Assembly (NCBI RefSeq): GCF_910591885.1 | Contig: NC_063279.1 | Location: 3,348,001 to 3,412,000 of the forward strand | Direction: 5' to 3' | DNA from: Bombus terrestris | Lineage: Eukaryota; Arthropoda; Insecta; Hymenoptera; Apidae | Length of the DNA: 64,000 nt | Shown: positions 49,254-61,000 of the stretch, one piece after another | Layout of the letters: each line of letters opens with the position of its first letter | Numbering within the stretch: the stretch's first letter is position 1 | Made by a program: the position numbers and the translations under genes | Notes under the pieces: generated by a model | The model's input: only the letters and a program-made list of their open reading frames with translations | The model's database searches: none | What the model was told of the DNA's origin: nothing

Positions 49254-51004
49254 TTTATTTTCAAAAAATAGTGCAAAGAGGCATCTAACTTCTAAACGAC
49301 GCACCTAGCGTTTCAACGAATTAACAGCTTAACAGTAGAAACCACAAGATTATGGGACGTTACAAGACATTACGGTACAAAGTACTCGGTATTCCATTTT
49401 CTTCCAGGAGGCAACTAGAATCCAAGAAACCGAAAGAACCGCCGTAACGCGAAGTTACGAACATCCCGATCCGGTGGAAAACCGTAACCACGCGGCGAAA
49501 GCGTGTTCGTTCTTTTTCTTATTTTTCGTCAGGCGAGAGCGTGCGGGGTTGGGTCAACGATTTTCTGACGTTTACAATGAAAGAAAAATACACGTTGCGC
49601 TGTACATTTAGTTTCATAAAACAGACCGACCCCGGAGCTCCGGAATACCTCTTTCGCCCCCGAGCTTTGCACACTTTTTCTACTGTTTCTTCTGTCTTCT
49701 CCTCCATACCGCGCCGTACAGAAAACGAGATTATTTTTCGTAGCGTTTTCCGACGCAAGATTGCGGTTTAGTCATTATTATTATTCATCGTTCATCGAAA
49801 CAATGGTTCGTAAACTGTCGTTTCCTACCTTTTGTTAGGCTACGGTTACAATGAATTCGTGTTTTGACAAACTGTTTTGAGGAATAGTTCGCTAGAGCAG
49901 TCAAAATTTCTCACGTACACTATTACATCGCCGGCCATGAACATTTGGATACTTAGCGATGTCAGCCTAAATTGCACGAATCGCACTGCTCTTATTTTTT
50001 AACTACTCTATTATCAATCTTATTATTATTATCTTATAGCTTAAAATACTAAATAACGTACAACACGTAGGTTTCGTAATAATTGTAACGGTTACTTATG
50101 GCCGGCAATGTACATGTTGTATAACAAGTTGTACGAGAAGTTAAATGATTTTTTATTTTGATTGAATTTTTATCACAACTCTAGCTTTTGCTAAATTTCT
50201 TAATATCATTACGTAAGTGCTCGATTACCGTTCGATTGTCAAGAAACAAGTTACCTACTTTCATAAGCATATATATGTATATATTACATCGGAAACAAAA
50301 AGGGTTCTGTATCTAAGCTTACCCCTATAAATTGTTTAAATTATACAAAGTACGATACGCTTACGTTTCAAAGAAAATTCCACTCTAAGCAATTTTTAAC
50401 GAAATCGTATCTAAGTTAAAAGATAGGTAACCTTGAGTTGCATTAAAGTTTTGCAAACTGACAATAGATACATATTTCTGTCAATTGAAATAAAATATTA
50501 ATTTTTTACCTACGTATATTTGCGTATTAAAACCAAACAAAAAAAGAAGAAGAAAAACAAACTAAAAATTGGGAAGGTCAATAACGTAACAATTATCGAC
50601 TGAATATTTACAATAAATACCGGGAATTTATGTCGTTCATGGTTTTCAGAATAGCGACAGGAAGCTGAGCTAATCACAGTTGCCTGGTATTTTCTTTCCA
50701 TTTCCCAGAATTTACATTTCATCACGTTGATAACTTCATCTCCTGTTGAATAGATCCGAGCAAAAGAATCGTCGGTTCGTGGAATTCTGATAAAATCACC
50801 GGTCGAAGATCAGCGTTCGTGACCAGGTGAAAAAGAGAAAAGAAAGGAACAATAGAAAAAGAGAAAAAGAGAGAATATTTGTAAAACCACGCAACGTGGC
50901 ACGTGAGGAACGAAAGGACGAGGCATTTTCGTGCGTCGAGACTCATTTGTGAAAAACCAGAAGCTTCGTTGCTCTATCATGCACTGGGCTCGCGGAAATT
51001 TTTA

Positions 51005-51110
51005 ATTTGACGTTATATGCATTATCCCCTTTGTCTGGCCCAATTAGGTGTTCTTATAATAAGCAGCGGCTGGGTAATTAGCGAGGGCATCGTGCAACCG
51101 GAAAATTCTG
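51005..51110. promoter_or_regulatory. Candidate cis-regulatory patch
   Basis: Contains CCTTTGT (SOX-like), CAATTAGG and GGTAATTAGCG (homeodomain-like cores) and TTATAATAAG in a compact, low-repeat stretch with no open frame. Motif-based only. Confidence 0.2.
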
Positions 51111-51789
51111 TACAGTTAGTTTGCTTGATTGGAAACAAAGGTACTCATTAATTAGATCAACCCCGTCTACCTGACCAATCGTCGTAAACAAATAAAGCGC
51201 AGGAATAAAGAATTTCTAGAACGAAGATAGGTTCGTTTGTATATTAACAGATTGAACATGAATTAACGTATGCTGTTATTGGCGTATATGGCGCGTCATT
51301 CAATTACTATCTTACAGTTATATTCTAAATAATACTATTATACTAGGGCAATTACTATGACGTTGAGTTTGTCATTCCGATAGAAATCGATAAAATTATC
51401 ATTAGTCGGTAAACACAATCGCCTGAAATAAAGATACAGATTTATAATGAAAGAAAAAAAGAATATCCGATAAATGCATTAATCTCGAGAGTACGGTACT
51501 ATCGTTGTTAAGAATCGATAGTGTTGCATCGTTGTTTTTGATTGTTTGTTATTATTTAAAAAATTGATAAGAATTAATCCGTACAGCAAATGAGTTCTGA
51601 TTGAAAATGTGCATATTTGTGTTCGATATAATTCGAAATATATTTCTGACAGATATAATTATTATTTTCAACATAGTTCTATCCAATTTCTAATTTTTCT
51701 AATTTCTAATTCTATTTTTCTATAACTAATTCAGTGTGAATAAAAAAGTTTTGTAAATTATTTTTCGTTCTCCGAATCTAGGTAATTTA

Positions 51790-51990
51790 AGGTGTTATGA
51801 AAAAGTGGCGTCTCCCAGGCGTTCCCATAAGATGCCAAGTCACATAGCGTGACGCCAAAGGAAACATATGTTCAGCTGCGATAGGGTAACAACACTAATA
51901 ATACCTGGCTCCCCCAAATCTCTGACAAACAGGTTGCGAAATATAATGGGGCGTTACGCTTGGTCAAGGCCATCTGACAATGAGAATTAA
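51790..51990. mobile_element. Possible LTR fragment
   Basis: A GC-richer island begins GTGTTATGAAAAAG and has a 7-base inverted repeat TGGCGTC/GACGCCA (51,806-51,812 and 51,851-51,857). The composition and TGTTA-type start resemble a solo LTR, but I could not define its ends or a target duplication. Confidence 0.25.
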
Positions 51991-52288
51991 TAGGTTATTG
52001 GTTCATTGCTAGATTATATGGTTCAGTTGAGTATTACGTGTTGTGAATTTTCGATAGAGGTATAATCCAGATATTCTATTATCTTTAATCCGTACGATGC
52101 GATACATTTTTCGAAAATATTCCGATTATCAAAGAATATTTTAAATATCATTGAAAATAATTTTCAATATTTATAGGTACATTTACCACAAACAGAAAAA
52201 TTTTCTCTAGACCAAAATAATAATTTTTGTTTTAATAATATTGTGGCGGCACTCGACAAGCCAAATACCACCACTCGACACTAACTAT

Positions 52289-52870
52289 GGTGGGACGACG
52301 GCAGCGCAGTGGTTAACGTCTTAGGTTGCCCCCTCCCCGCCCCTCCCAGTCCATCCCCTCCCAGTCCATCCACTCCCAGCCCCTCCCTAATAGGCTAGCG
52401 AACCGTCCTGTTTTTGCGTCCAGGCTTTCAGGACATAAATTAAAATATCGTACATAAGCACAGCGCAACAGCGGCTTAATTTTATTTTATTTAACATTAA
52501 TAATCTCAAAAAAAAAAAAGAAGAGAAAAGAATGTAATAATGCATGGCTACGTCGTACCGTCGCGTATCGGTACTCTTGCCTGTACCACCCTACAATTAG
52601 AATTCAGCGTTTATTTTGGAAAAAAATGATGTAAAAAAATATGTAAAAAACCTGGAATTAATAAACAAAGATAAAAAAAAAAACAAAAAACGTCTTAGGT
52701 TGCGAACGTTCGGAATCCGGGTTCGAATCCCAGCGACCAGAGTCCGATTTTACTTCCACGCACCAAAAGAACGGAGGAAAAATCAGCAGTACCCCGGCAG
52801 TGATATCTACAGCCCCCAGTGACAATTGCTGCGGACGAGGCCCAACAACTACTACTATCACGCACGTCCA
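52289..52870 (+). mobile_element. tRNA-derived SINE interrupted by a retroposon
   Basis: The left part (52,289-52,329) carries an A-box-like GCAGCGCAGTGGTTAACG. The right part (from 52,691) carries a perfect B-box core GGTTCGAATCC at 52,731-52,741, followed by a SINE body (GAGTCCGATTTTACTTCCAC and on). Removing the insert and one copy of the 13-bp duplication brings the A and B boxes to tRNA-like spacing. Gene copies of tRNA lack this body, so it is a SINE rather than a functional tRNA. The right end is uncertain. Confidence 0.75.
52317..52703 (+). mobile_element. Retroposon insert with 13-bp target duplication
   Basis: Direct repeats CGTCTTAGGTTGC at 52,317-52,329 and 52,691-52,703 flank a 361-bp insert ending in an A-rich tail. 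It matches the 3' part of the insert at 12,080-12,764 almost base for base, but begins further in, as expected for variable 5' truncation during target-primed reverse transcription. Confidence 0.9.
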
Positions 52871-53339
52871 ATATATATAACACGCATACACGGCCACCTC
52901 AATATTTTAATACGTATACGATAATGTGCTATACATCATATAATCGATCAAAACAATCGAATATCAAACACACGATATACATACAGCGTAATAAAAAAAA
53001 TCATTTATCTGTTTCTCATAGAGAGTTCTTTCCCTCTTCTTAGAAATCCCATACTCTTCCTATCGAACAATGTCAGATTGCAACTGAATACGTGCAATGA
53101 GAAATATATTTAACGTGCATCTAAAAACAGCATTTCTCAAGCAGTTTTTCCAATCGTACGCAATAAATCATCAAACATATACGATATACACAATACGACG
53201 AAACAAATTAAATAATCGAAAGTATTAAAAATTACCCAAACGAATAACGTTCGAAAAATCATTCTGCAAGATGGTTTACAATGAAAAAATCTTAATTCGA
53301 GATCGCAGGACGTTGCCACCACTTTTGGACAGTGGTGCA
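52871..53339. other. Intergenic spacer upstream of the promoter region
   Basis: AT-rich, without a recognisable feature except a gradual rise in CpG towards 53.3 kb. Confidence 0.4.
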
Positions 53340-54464
53340 CGATGAGTACACGGCACGCTTCTCCCACCTGCGAGCCATCCCGGACGGACATACGAGAGCA
53401 GCCGTGGCAGGCAGTCGGCTTCCTTCGTAGGGACATGCGCAGCGATCAGCGGAACGACAGGTGCGCGCCGTTCGCCACGAACCGCTTAGTTTCGGGTGAG
53501 CGTACGAATCGGTCGTATCGCATCGTGCCATCGCGTCTCCCGGCCTGTCAGTCGGTCGCGGCCTCCCTCTCTATCTCTATCAGTCGGTCGTTCATCGCGA
53601 ATTTCTCTCTCGTTTAAACGACAAACGCGTAACACTCGTGGTACACGTCTGACCGCGGTACCACGCGATTTTTGACACTCGACCAGCGCTCGGTTCGACC
53701 GATCATCGTTCTCCAAAGATCGTCGTCTTCGTCCTTAACACAGATCGCGCGCGATATCCACTTCATTGAGGGATACCAAACCCTTTCCAGTAGCAGCAGC
53801 AGCTTGTCGACGCCCTGGACCCAACTCTCTCTCTTCCTCTCTCTCTCTCTCTCTGCCCCCGTCTCTTCCGTCGTTTCTCTCGTTCTTTCCCATCCAGTCG
53901 CCGTGGCTGGCTGCATAGTAGCCCGCCGTTTATCGAGCGTGCACGTGCTCCGTGTCGTCTCTCCTGTCGCGCTCTGCTGACACGTTTCTAGCAAGCCGAC
54001 GGATCTCGTTTATACCAGAACAGAGTCTTCCTTCGGATCTGGTTCAGTCGAATATATCTATACCTTGCCATATACGTGACTAACGATGCATTTGGTGTGA
54101 TCTGACGGGCGTGCGTTGCATCTGGATCCAGAGAATCGGATGTTTCGCGAAAAAGATCGATATTCGTGGGGAGTATCTTGGAGGCGACGATTGCAGGTGC
54201 TCTCGAGCTCATTTGAAACATCACGAACAGTCTACGTTAGCATAGAACTCCATTCCGGTTGAAATTTCTGGTGTGCAACTGTACGGAGCAGGACCTGTTG
54301 TTTGGGAATTATTGGCCCTCCGTTGTTGGCCAGTGAGTTGTGTGTTGGCCGTGAGTGAAGGTCGGGCAAGCTAGAAGATAGATCACGGTACAGTGACCTG
54401 ACGAATGTGGTGCGTGAATTATTGAGTCGCCTTTTCGTTCGCCGTGGCTTGTTGATTTCTCAGG
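53340..54464 (+). promoter_or_regulatory. CpG-rich promoter and 5'UTR region
   Basis: A sharp change to GC- and CpG-rich sequence with C/T-rich tracts (53,825-53,855). Two arthropod initiator matches, TCAGTCGGTCG, lie at about 53,548 and 53,580 in the sense of the downstream exon. GTTGATTTCTCAG directly before the ATG could be a splice acceptor, so a 5'UTR intron is possible. Minus- and plus-strand open frames of 90-130 codons across this island appear to be composition artefacts. Confidence 0.55.
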
Positions 54465-54570
54465 ATGGGCTGTGGACTGGATTTACTTTGCAGGATTACC
54501 GGCTGGGACATGATCGCGACAATTCTGCTGCTGCTCCTCGGCTCTGTTCAACTTCCTCAAGGCGTTAAAG
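54465..54570 (+). CDS. First coding exon: signal peptide of a secreted or membrane protein
   Basis: ATG at 54,465 gives MGCGLDLLCRITGWDM, then a hydrophobic core IATILLLLLGSV, then QLPQGVK, with a phase-1 donor AAAG/GTGAGT at 54,571. The N-region, H-region and polar end are typical of a cleavable signal peptide, so the rest of the protein lies beyond the window. A signal-peptide exon followed by a very long first intron is common in insect neuronal receptor and cell-adhesion genes. I cannot identify which one from 35 residues. A downstream Met (residue 16) is an alternative start. Confidence 0.7.
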
Positions 54571-57218
54571 GTGAGTTACCGTTGTTTTATTCTCTTCGTC
54601 GGTAGTTTTGAATAGTCCAGCACGAAAAGAAATCGCGAAAGGAAAGGCAAAGTGGGAAGAATTATCTCGCGCGATACGACGAGAATTCGCGATGTACGAT
54701 AGGTCGAAGGATCGTGGAAATGGTTCGTGCGTGAATTCGAAAAAACTTACACGTTCTCGAGGAGATATTTAGAGGTTATCGGGGAAGTGAAAGGGAGACG
54801 AGAGAGAACGTTGGTACGTAGGAAAACAGGGCGAGAGAAAGGGCAGGAATGCGCGTGTGTACAAATGGGCCGCGATACGCGCAGGAATTTACGAGCGGAA
54901 AACGCGTGAAAACCGAGTGGGAAGTTTTTGAGAGTTTCCCAACCAGCACTGCGTGGGCAAAAAATGTACGGCTTTGCTTTCCGTATAACGAGAACGGGTA
55001 GCGAAGTTCGTTCGTGTCCCGCGTCCTACGAACGTGTTTTACGAAATTCATGGAACTCGCCCTGGTTGTAACCGAGACAGAGCCACCAAGTTACTTGGAC
55101 CCGAACGATAAACAAACCCTCCCGATTGTTTGTTGCTCGAGAAACACGACGCTCCGGGAAATATTGGCTGCGACACGAAGTGTAATTTCAATTGGTGATC
55201 CGGGTTAATGGGTTGAGTAGCTTGTAACGTTGGACCGTGGAATGTTTTGCGTAATTAAGGCGATACGAGGTGTATACGTATAGATATACGTAGATAACAG
55301 CGTTATGTTTTATTGTGGATTGTTCAGTAAATAAATATCGTATGCTTTTGGGTTTTATTTGTATAATCGTAAATACTACTAACGTGAATATTATTATTGC
55401 AAATACAGAATCACAGAAATGGAAACGATACGTAATTCAATACGTAATAGTAATGTTTATAATACAATACCAATTCAAGTCATCGTATCGATTCAAATAC
55501 TTTCGGATAACGAATACGATAGTTATAAATAGTTGAAGCAGACGCAAAGACGACCATTAGTTATCGGAACGTGTAGAAATTTTGTCCTGTTCCATTATAT
55601 ATTTAGTAGACTATATCTTTTGTCTACAAATTTTCTAACTTGAGATATTTTATATCGAAATGGAAGGATTTTTTGATTTGGCTCTGTTGTATTAACATTG
55701 ATAACGCGATATTCCTTAAAACTACTGTACGAACAAATTTATTACAATTTATAGTCTTTTCTCTTTTCGGAGATTAATTAATAATTTTACTGGTCGCAAT
55801 TAGTAGAAATGAGCTCGTGTTCTTGGCATACACAGGATTAGATTCACAGAGCACAGTATTGATACTTTGTCTGTAAAACTTGCTCGGAGGTATCGTCTTC
55901 GTCATCGAGCAACTGAACAGAGGAACTCGTCAAGCGTTATATAGAAATTATTATCATAATAAAACTTAACATTTACATTTAGCATTTGAGGACTGTATAA
56001 AAATTTTAATTCGTTGGCTATATAACACGAGACAAGTATGTGATATTTTGGCGAATTTAAGCACGGTGCATATTTATAGACGTAGAATCTTCGAGCGAGA
56101 CAGAAACCCGGCTCGATCACAATTTCCAGCTCGTACAATGAGCGTCTGATGGATTGTTTCAGGTCGTTTTAGAGCAGATTTTTCCACATTTGTCATATCC
56201 GTTCGTAGTTCGTCTCGAAAAAACAAACCTACAAGTTAATTTCGTACGAATCCTCTGTTTCTACCGAGTTGGCACATTTGAGCTCTCTCTATTTTTTGAA
56301 ACACCATATTTTTCCTGAATTTTCTTCATCCATGATATTTCCACGTTGACGATTATATTGGTCCTTTTGTGTGTAAATTAATCAACGCATCGTTTTATTT
56401 GATATTATTTAATTTTTCCTGGCCATAGTCCTGATTGTAACTTTTTTCCCCGGCTATGGTTAACGGCAGGGAACTGAGAGCTTTTTTTTCCTTCTGTTTC
56501 TTTTTTTGATACCAATTAATAGCCCGTAGGGGTTTATTTTCAACTTGTTCAACGTTGACCATTATTGCTCGATTTTTCTAGTTTTCCACGGGATTGGTTG
56601 CGCAGAAAAGAACCTGCTGTTTTATAGAGTGCTTTAACGTTTCCAAGCGCCGTTTCCAAGCGACGTTTTCACATTTCCATGTGCCACAAATAGAGTAATT
56701 GCAAACATCTCGCGAGGCGCAACTGCTTTTCGTAATTCCTGGATTAAAAAATATACACTGTGTCCTGGTTTTTGCAACAGCAAATTACTTCGCATTAACA
56801 TCCAACGTGTATTCATTTTCGTTCGATAAACTTTCTCCTTCACAGTTTCGCACAAAATAATAATCCATTGACGTGATATCTGATGATCTCGAGGGTCAAG
56901 AAAGTGATCCCCCTCGACCTCATCGTTGAGGGTAATGGTCATTTAACCATCGCCGGGCTACTTGACCTCAGCGAGTAAACATCGCAGTTTGTGTAAACGT
57001 ATCAGATAGATATCGGTAATGCGTTCTTATGACGTATAGACGAAACGTCAATCCGTTGTCATTTCGTACTTTCGTTATAACTTTTTAACGAAACGTTTAA
57101 GAGCCCACGTTCATATGATGCTGGTAAATCTTTGCGGGAAAAATCAGCGATAGCCTGCATAGGTCAGCAGTTGCAGCATTTGCTTTCCGTTTCGTCTCTC
57201 CAAAATTTGATTATGATA

Positions 57219-57750
57219 TACAGGGTCGAAGACTTTAAGGGCTTATAGTATTCACCAAGAGGAGGAAATATGTCCAATCGGTATAGGCCCTGTAATCAAT
57301 CCTTTCGACGTAAAATCGATTTTTATCATTTACGAACAGTCGATGTCGCGAATAAGTTTCTTCGTTGAAAGTAAACAAGAAGATCGATTCAGGACTACAT
57401 TATGACTATGATAAATAGATATGAGTTTTTCATTGCGACGCAAGGGAAACATATCGAACATTTAGTATAACGCGCAAGATTTTTATTTTTTTGATGTCGC
57501 TTTATTTTGTCGTCAGTAAGAATTTTGTATCGACAACCTTGAATCAACGTACTTTCGAATCATTCTCTTTGCTTACGTTCAAAAAAAGAAACTCATCTAC
57601 GACGTCGAATGTTTGTAAAGGATAAATGTCGATTTTACGGAAAGACTGATTTTCCAAGACCTATATGTTGATTGGGCACTTTTTGTTCCTCTTGATGAAT
57701 GGGTACGAAAGTCCCTTAAACCTTTGGATCCTTTTCTTTACCACCCTGTA
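57219..57750. mobile_element. MITE with long imperfect inverted repeats
   Basis: TATA-flanked, with ACAGGGTCGAAGACTTTAAG at the left and, on the other strand, ACAGGGTGGTAAAGAAAAGG then TTTAAGGGA at the right. Inner matches include ATTCACCAAGAGGA against ATTCATCAAGAGGA, and GTAAAATCGA with nearby ATCGATTTTTA/TAAAATCGACATT. It is 532 bp and non-coding. It is the same broad class as 46,903-47,379 but a different family. Confidence 0.8.
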
Positions 57751-57795
57751 TAGTACAAGCAATTAGTTTAATTAAGGAGAGATATAGCGGATATA

Positions 57796-58078
57796 CAGTG
57801 TAATCATTGACGAGGGTATTCAAATCCTTTTACGGATACGTGTATTATGTGTATTATACAAAATTTTTTGAAATTTCGTTAACACCATAAGGAAACCCAT
57901 TTATCATGATTTTATAGATAAAGTTTGAAATAAATCTGAAAACGTGCAGTCATATTTCATCCTTGCAAATGAATGTACACCGTAGCTAATGCAATTTAAA
58001 AATGTTTTGTGTATACATGCAATATACATCTAAAAGTTTCGTATGGCGAGTGTTTCATGAGTGTTTCACGAGTCACAG
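57796..58078 (+). mobile_element. Diverged short Tc1-like element
   Basis: Begins CAGTGTAATCATTGACGAGG after TA and shares ATTATGTGTATTATA and a following AAATT-TTTGA block with the element at 2483. The right end GAGTCACAGTA at 58,070-58,080 is a weak inverted match to the left end. Confidence 0.35.
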
Positions 58079-61000
58079 TATATGCGAGAAATATTTAAAT
58101 TTATATTTGATAATTCTGTGACAAACCTCTCCTTCAAATTGAATAATATCATACGTTAAATCAAAGCAATATTTTTGGAAATATCCTTGTTACAAAAACT
58201 AAAATTTACGCGAAAGTTGTATCACTGCGCGATATTTTTATATTTCATATTAATCATATTAATTTCGCAAACAAAAAAGGATATGGAATATTCTAAAAAA
58301 TTTGAAACGAAAAATTCGTACAAAATATTAACTAAAAATTATCCGAATAAACAAGTAAGGGAAGCGTAGTTTCCGAGGATTTGGCAGCGCTGGCGTGTTT
58401 AAAAGAAAAAAGCCCTTCGCGTATTTACGCTCCGATGTAAATAATGTTCGGGTCAGAGCAACGATAAGTATGGTAATTTAATAAATTCATATCGTATTCA
58501 TATAGGTAACAGCAAGAGAATACAAGGATTTATTTTCGTCGAAACATTCCCTTGCATGAATTATCGTTGCAGAAATTTTTCATAGATATTTCAATAATTT
58601 TTGCGAATAATTCACTGCCACGTCGTTCGAACACATGAACAATAATTTATTACCCATAATATTAGATACGTTTTCTCTGCTATGCGGAGCAATGTTTTCA
58701 TTGACTTGACAGTGAGTATTCTTCGACTTGATATCCAGATAAAATATGTGACGCAGGATATGAAACCAGCACCAAGTTAATATACATCGCAATTTTTTGA
58801 TATTAAATTCCTTTAGTTTTAAGACCTTACTCACATCTACATTGAAAAAATCGCATATTTATGAGAATTACACATACATATGTCAAACTTATGAATATTT
58901 AATTATTCAATTATTTTTTTTTCACATACATATTCTTAAATTATTATTGAAAACTGTAACGATGAAAGAGAGGGGGAAAAAGATGGTTTATAAGGTAGGA
59001 AGGAGAAAGAAAGGTTGCGTTTCATCCTGGACATACTACTAGACAGAAGTAAAGCAAGCGAAAGCTTCCTAGAAGACCCGTGTCTTATAATCCGAAAGTC
59101 AGGTCAAAGAGCGTATTTGCATCGACTTGTATTTTAAGCGAGGACTTTCAGGAATTTTATATTGCTGTAAATGTTCGTGATAAAAACGCCTCCTGTTGAA
59201 TTTTTCAATTCCTTAGATAATAATGCGTTATAACAATCAATCGAGTCGATGCTATAGAACATGATCCATATATAAGTCGATATATCTTCGAATGAAAATT
59301 AACTGTTGGATAAAAAGTTTTACTATGAAATTCACGATCCGAATCCCATGATTTAATTAGATATAATTATTTTATCATGTAATTACACTCGGAGGAATTA
59401 TGTAACGTGATAAATATTTTGCTTGAAGCATTGAAACGTTTGGAACAGAAATTAAAGTAGATAGAGTGTTCTTTTGCTTTTCTGGAAAAAACAAGCATGG
59501 TCGAGGGTTACTTTGGTTATCATCCTTTCGATGGTGTTAATTAATTCCAACGAAATATCTCACACAGCATAGTTCTGTACCGTAAAGATAATTCGAACAT
59601 GTTGGCGCGAACAAATCTGATGATTTCTGCGTAACCAGAGGCAAAGGCTCGCGCTAGAAGAGTGAAATTCTTCAAAGTTCATTAACTTCTTAGCAGTCGC
59701 TATAGAGGATATCCCGGAATTTCTCACGCGGTCGCGAACTCGATAATAAACGCGGCGAGTATTCACGGTGGCGTTGCCTATCTTCGCAACGGCAACGTGC
59801 ACCCCATAAATTTCTCGCAATGCCCTCGCGGGATACACAAACACAGAAACTTTATTCTTTCCTCGTTTCGATTTCGCGCTCGTTTTCTTATATCCGGCGA
59901 CTGTATGCAAATATTGTTCCGCTGCGCCGAGCTGGTCGAATTCTTACCGCAATTTCAACTCCATTCTCGATGCCAACTAACTTCATGTCCGAGGAAATGT
60001 TTTTATTTTCAAGCTGAAAGCTTCCCACGCGCCTTTATGCGTTGAAATGACAAATGTTCCGAGAGAATTGATGACTGTATTGCTTTATGCAATGTTTCTT
60101 GCGTTCGTGGGAAATAGGTTGAAAGTAATAAAATTGCGGCTTTTTATGTATTCCTGAGAAATCGGAAGAATGCACCTGCTATTGGAAAATATATAAATAA
60201 AATATTAAAAGTATAATATACTGCCGTTATAATATTTAGCGAGTGAAACGAATCTCTCACCGATCGCTTTCCCTTTTAGCAATCTTTTTAACGAAATTGA
60301 ACATCCGCAATTCGGTAATTATTCGCTCGAAATTCATCAGGCTGAATCTGTTAATAACGACTCTATCGCTTCTTACGAACTAACAATGCAATCTTTTAGG
60401 ACGATTAGCAATGTGAAATTCATACTTCGGATTATTTTGGGTATTATAGAGTATTGTATTTTTGTATAAGGAGATTCACTTGGCAATGCGGCTACGTAAA
60501 ATTCTACGGTAGAATTTAGGGCGTACAGCTTCTCTCGAACAGTTAGCAGCCATTGCTGCATGATTTGGAGCAGAAGTACGCAGCTTCTTCTTTAGTTTTT
60601 GAACAATGGTTCGGCTGATTCAGCTGCTTCAGCCTGATTGTGTGGGTGCTGCTTTTTCCGAAGTACTTTCGATTTTTGATTTTCCTTCGTAATATGACGA
60701 ATAGTGATCCGGAAAATCCGATGTTCTTGCTGTAGAATTTCTATTTAAATGTCGTTAGTATTGGTTTTTTGCTCTCGCGTTTATTTTACACTACATTTAG
60801 CAATGCTCTGTCGTAAAAAGTATCGAGACGATTAAATAAAATTTGATTCGATGAAGGTTGATGGAAGGAATCATTTGTATATATATTTTTGTAGTTACAT
60901 TAACACTTTGTCAGTGTAGCGCTTTTCGTTAAATACAAAATGATTGGTAAACTGCGAATATTAAGTAGAACACCAAATATTTTTAAAAATATTACATTTG

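Larger units (their letters stand above)
47380..52288. other. Intergenic, no supportable gene
   Basis: Open frames up to ~120 codons (48.4-49.1 kb) overlap each other on both strands without recognisable motifs. Other contents are an isolated Tc1-like end at 49,226-49,253, a candidate regulatory patch at about 51,005-51,110 and an LTR-like fragment at 51,790-51,990. Confidence 0.45.

Noticed and set aside
52731..52741. A tRNA gene, from the GGTTCGAATCC box
   Set aside because: The A box is separated by an insertion, and a SINE body follows the B box. No good acceptor-stem pairing is seen.
53486..53994. Arg-rich minus-strand frames of 76-126 codons in the CpG island
   Set aside because: Typical chance frames of GC-rich 5'UTR/promoter DNA. 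They overlap frames on the opposite strand and have no domains.
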